Of a stretch of DNA of 7,601 nucleotides, positions 5,858-7,601 are shown piece after piece (the first letter of the stretch is position 1; each line of letters begins with the position of its first letter). The notes below the pieces were generated by a model that did no database searches, was not told the origin of the DNA, and saw only the letters and a list, made by a program, of their open reading frames with translations. The DNA lies in NCBI GenBank assembly GCA_045614225.1, contig JAZLCO010000094.1, positions 1-7,601 on the forward strand. Reading direction: 5' to 3'. The translations under genes and the position numbers were made by a program. The DNA comes from UBA9715 sp045614225. GTDB lineage: Bacteria > Actinomycetota > Coriobacteriia > Coriobacteriales > Eggerthellaceae.

Positions 5858-6985
5858 TTAGCCCTCGTAGGTGGCCTGATGGTCCTCGTAGGTCTCCGTG
5901 AAGTGGTAGTTCAAACCGCCATTGCCGTCATCTTCGAAGTAGAAGTAGTAGTAGCCGGTTTGGTCAGGCGAGCAAACTGCTTGGATGCATTCGATCCCGG
6001 GCGAGTTGATGGGCGTCGGCGTGAGCCCATCGATAAAGTAGGTGTTGTAAGCGCTTTCGGTCGCAACATCCTCCGCCGTCGGATCATGCCCAACAACATA
6101 GGCAACCGTAGCATCAGACTGCAAGCGCATGCCAACAGCCAGGCGATTGTAGAACACCGACGCAACGGTAGCGCGATGATCGGCGTTCGATTCCTTCTCG
6201 ACAATCGATGCCAGCTTGATTGCGTCGTAGTGGGACAGACCTTGCGATTCGACGTACGACCAATCGAGACCAGCGGTTTCGGCACCATACTGATCGAGCA
6301 TGGTTCTGATAATCGAATCGGCGGTCGATTCGCCATTGTACGGATAGGTCTTCGGGAACAGGAAGCCCTCAAGCGAATTGTTACCCGCGTCCGCTAAGAA
6401 CGCATACGAATCAGCATACGCCGACGCATCGCTCGCGGCTGCAATGAAATCGTCTGCCGTTATTCGCCCGCCTGTCGCCTCTGCCACAATGGCAGCTGTC
6501 TGGGCTAGCGTCGACCCTTCGGGCACGGTGAACGTATCAGCCGCAGCAGGCGTATGCAGCACTTGGATGATTTCATCAATCGACTGGCCGCCGGTCAAGA
6601 CGTACGTGCCCGGGTGCAGCGAACCATCTTCGCCCAATGCGTTGACGCGATCGACGAACTCACCCGAATTGGAGATGAGGCCTTCGTCGACGAGCGTCTT
6701 CCCCACTGATTTGGCGCCTTCGCCCTCGCTAACCGTGATTGTCACCTCGGTGCCACGCGGCACAAGCGGAGTCTTTCCGCAGCCACGAACAAAGCTGAAC
6801 ACTCCAACTAGGATGAGCACAAGCAGCACAACCAAAACAATGATGCCAACGATAGCAGCTGTGGGATTCTGCTTCGGGCGAATTGCGCTCGTATCGTAGG
6901 TGCGGAATTGCTTATCGCCTTTTGCATGCGCCGAGCGTGCGGCCCGATTCGGATGCTGCGAATAGGTGATCTTGTTTCTTGACAT
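5858..6985 (-). CDS. mltG: Endolytic murein transglycosylase MltG (YceG-like)
   Basis: MltG is a membrane-anchored lytic transglycosylase that cuts nascent glycan strands and so sets their length. Of the 375 residues, 1-42 form a basic cytoplasmic tail, 43-66 a single membrane span (AAIVGIIVLVVLLVLILVGV is its core) and the rest lies outside the membrane. A LysM-like/YceG N-part is near 77-145. The catalytic region has LASIVEKESN (258-267), where Glu263 corresponds to the family's catalytic Glu in IVEKE, followed by VASVFYNRLAVGMRLQSDAT (274-293) and LTPTPINSPG (321-330). There is no lipobox at Cys69; it follows Arg-Gly, so it is not a lipoprotein. Two further cysteines lie at 333 and 338. 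The ATG at 6985 is 6 bases past the ruvX stop, and the GGGTAGG ribosome binding site overlaps that stop, which suggests translational coupling. The ruvX-mltG pair is conserved in actinobacteria. Confidence 0.95.
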   Translation of the reverse strand: MSRNKITYSQHPNRAARSAHAKGDKQFRTYDTSAIRPKQNPTAAIVGIIVLVVLLVLILVGVFSFVRGCGKTPLVPRGTEVTITVSEGEGAKSVGKTLVDEGLISNSGEFVDRVNALGEDGSLHPGTYVLTGGQSIDEIIQVLHTPAAADTFTVPEGSTLAQTAAIVAEATGGRITADDFIAAASDASAYADSYAFLADAGNNSLEGFLFPKTYPYNGESTADSIIRTMLDQYGAETAGLDWSYVESQGLSHYDAIKLASIVEKESNADHRATVASVFYNRLAVGMRLQSDATVAYVVGHDPTAEDVATESAYNTYFIDGLTPTPINSPGIECIQAVCSPDQTGYYYFYFEDDGNGGLNYHFTETYEDHQATYEG

Positions 6986-6991
6986 GTTTGC

Positions 6992-7429
6992 CTACCCGTC
7001 TTTGACCTGTTCACGCGCACCGTTGCGCGCGTCTAACCACGATTGTAAGAATATACTTGCAGCTATCATATCGACTTTGCCCCGCATGGCTTTTTCGCTC
7101 AGGCCCTTTTCACGCAAACTACGTTTGGCTTCGGCAGAGCTAAGCCGCTCATCTGCGAATTCTAACGGTATTCCAGTATTTTTCGCAACGGTTGCCGCAA
7201 ACCCTCGCACTCGTTCCGCCTGGGGGCCCTCCTCGCCAGAAAGCGTCATCGGCAACCCGCACAAAAGCAGTTCAGGCTCCCAATCCTCGAGAACGATCCG
7301 AAACGACCGGCCATTTGCAAGAACTTCGTCGGCAGCGATCACACATACAGGCGAAGCAACGCGCTCATCGGGATCGCTGACCGCAACCCCAACGCGCTTT
7401 TCGCCTATGTCGAGCGCCATGATACGCAT
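6992..7429 (-). CDS. ruvX: RuvX/YqgF family nuclease (putative Holliday junction resolvase or pre-16S rRNA nuclease)
   Basis: This RNase H-fold protein trims the 5' end of pre-16S rRNA in E. coli (YqgF); in M. tuberculosis the homologue RuvX resolves Holliday junctions. The 145 residues match the family's 135-160. The conserved acidic sites are present: Asp7 in ALDIGEKRVGVAVSD (5-19), DERLSSAEA (93-101) with Glu94, and Asp120 in DMIAASIFLQSWLD (120-133). GLPMTLSGEEG (58-68) is the usual loop. The ATG at 7429 gives the normal N-terminus; no Shine-Dalgarno precedes it, and a TATACT box lies only six bases upstream, so the mRNA may be leaderless. mltG follows after 6 bases. In related genomes alaS lies upstream; here the region upstream is filled by hairpins up to the window edge. 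Confidence 0.94.
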   Translation of the reverse strand: MRIMALDIGEKRVGVAVSDPDERVASPVCVIAADEVLANGRSFRIVLEDWEPELLLCGLPMTLSGEEGPQAERVRGFAATVAKNTGIPLEFADERLSSAEAKRSLREKGLSEKAMRGKVDMIAASIFLQSWLDARNGAREQVKDG

Positions 7430-7435
7430 GGGAAG

Positions 7436-7441
7436 AGTATA
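7436..7441 (-). promoter_or_regulatory. -10 box of ruvX, possibly giving a leaderless mRNA
   Basis: TATACT at 7441-7436 on the minus strand is separated from the ATG by only six bases (cttccc). The expected start point falls on or next to the A of the ATG. No good -35 is seen at 16-18 bases; that place is occupied by the edge of the hairpin at 7462-7496. Leaderless messages are common in actinobacteria, but this call rests on one hexamer. Confidence 0.35.
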
Positions 7442-7461
7442 AAGCTAAAGCGGCAATCTTC

Positions 7462-7496
7462 GGTGACACATTGGTACCAGGTACCGGAGTGTCACC
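7462..7496. repeat. Two-tier hairpin GGTGACAC...GGTACCaGGTACC...GTGTCACC
   Basis: Outer arms 7462-7469 and 7489-7496 pair perfectly over 8 bases. A 3x3 internal loop follows (att 7470-7472, gga 7486-7488). Inner arms 7473-7478 and 7480-7485 are GGTACC around a single A. No T-run follows on either strand, so it is not a standard terminator. Such two-part palindromes resemble REP-type dispersed repeats, but one copy in one window cannot prove it. Confidence 0.6.
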
Positions 7497-7503
7497 AATC
7501 ATG

Positions 7504-7579
7504 ACCACCCGCATAGCGGGTGGTTTGCTCTTAGGGTATAACCCTGAGGGATTCCGGCCAGGGACTCAAGTCCCTGGCC
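7504..7579. repeat. Array of three hairpins, possible mobile-element end or structured RNA
   Basis: Three hairpins follow one another. The first has arms 7504-7512 (accacccgc) and 7516-7524, 9 perfect pairs around ata. The second has arms 7533-7537 and 7541-7545, 5 pairs, again around ata. The third has arms 7556-7566 (ggccagggact) and 7569-7579, 11 perfect pairs around ca. No gene is supported across them. Compact hairpins with three-base loops recall the subterminal hairpins of IS200/IS605-type elements or MITEs derived from them; a non-coding RNA is the other option. The structure may continue beyond base 7601. The hairpins are seen directly; their identity is a guess. Confidence 0.5.
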
Positions 7580-7601
7580 TTCACTTTCGTTCAGGCCCGA
7601 T

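Noticed and set aside
6776..6790. Cys69 of MltG as a lipoprotein site
   Set aside because: The residues before it (FVRG) do not make a lipobox, and the membrane span is an N-in anchor rather than a signal peptide.

Overview
The window carries seven protein-coding genes, all on the minus strand and all housekeeping. It comes from a fairly GC-rich bacterium. Protein style and gene order point to Actinomycetota, most likely the Coriobacteriia/Eggerthellaceae side; this placement is inferred from recalled family features and not from a database search. The order alaS-ruvX-mltG-(aroE)-aroC-aroK-aroB-aroQ-pepP-efp-nusB is the known actinobacterial layout, for example in Mycobacterium tuberculosis. 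The window holds ruvX through efp, with no aroE between mltG and aroC.

Layout in the direction of transcription (right to left): a gene-free stretch of about 170 bases at the right edge contains several perfect or near-perfect hairpins that look like repeats or the end of a small mobile element. Then come ruvX (7429-6992) and mltG (6985-5858), closely spaced and closed by a strong intrinsic terminator (5846-5812). A second unit starts with its own promoter candidate: aroC, aroK, aroB, then one long ORF that joins a type II 3-dehydroquinate dehydratase (AroQ) to an Xaa-Pro peptidase of family M24 (PepP/PepQ type). Last is efp, which has a clear TATAAT box of its own, a strong ribosome binding site, a GTG start, and an intrinsic terminator (92-66).

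Functionally, aroB, aroQ, aroK and aroC make DHQ synthase, DHQ dehydratase, shikimate kinase and chorismate synthase, four of the seven shikimate-pathway steps. PepP and EF-P both deal with proline: the first cleaves Xaa-Pro peptides, the second rescues ribosomes stalled on polyproline. RuvX/YqgF acts on rRNA or Holliday junctions, and MltG ends glycan strands in the cell wall.

The most unusual items are the AroQ-PepP translational fusion with a very acidic linker, a palindrome family with core AAGGGACnGTCCCTT found in two gaps of the aro/efp cluster, and the hairpin array at the right edge. I see no CRISPR array, tRNA, rRNA, phage gene or defence system. No gene-free stretch exceeds 300 bases.
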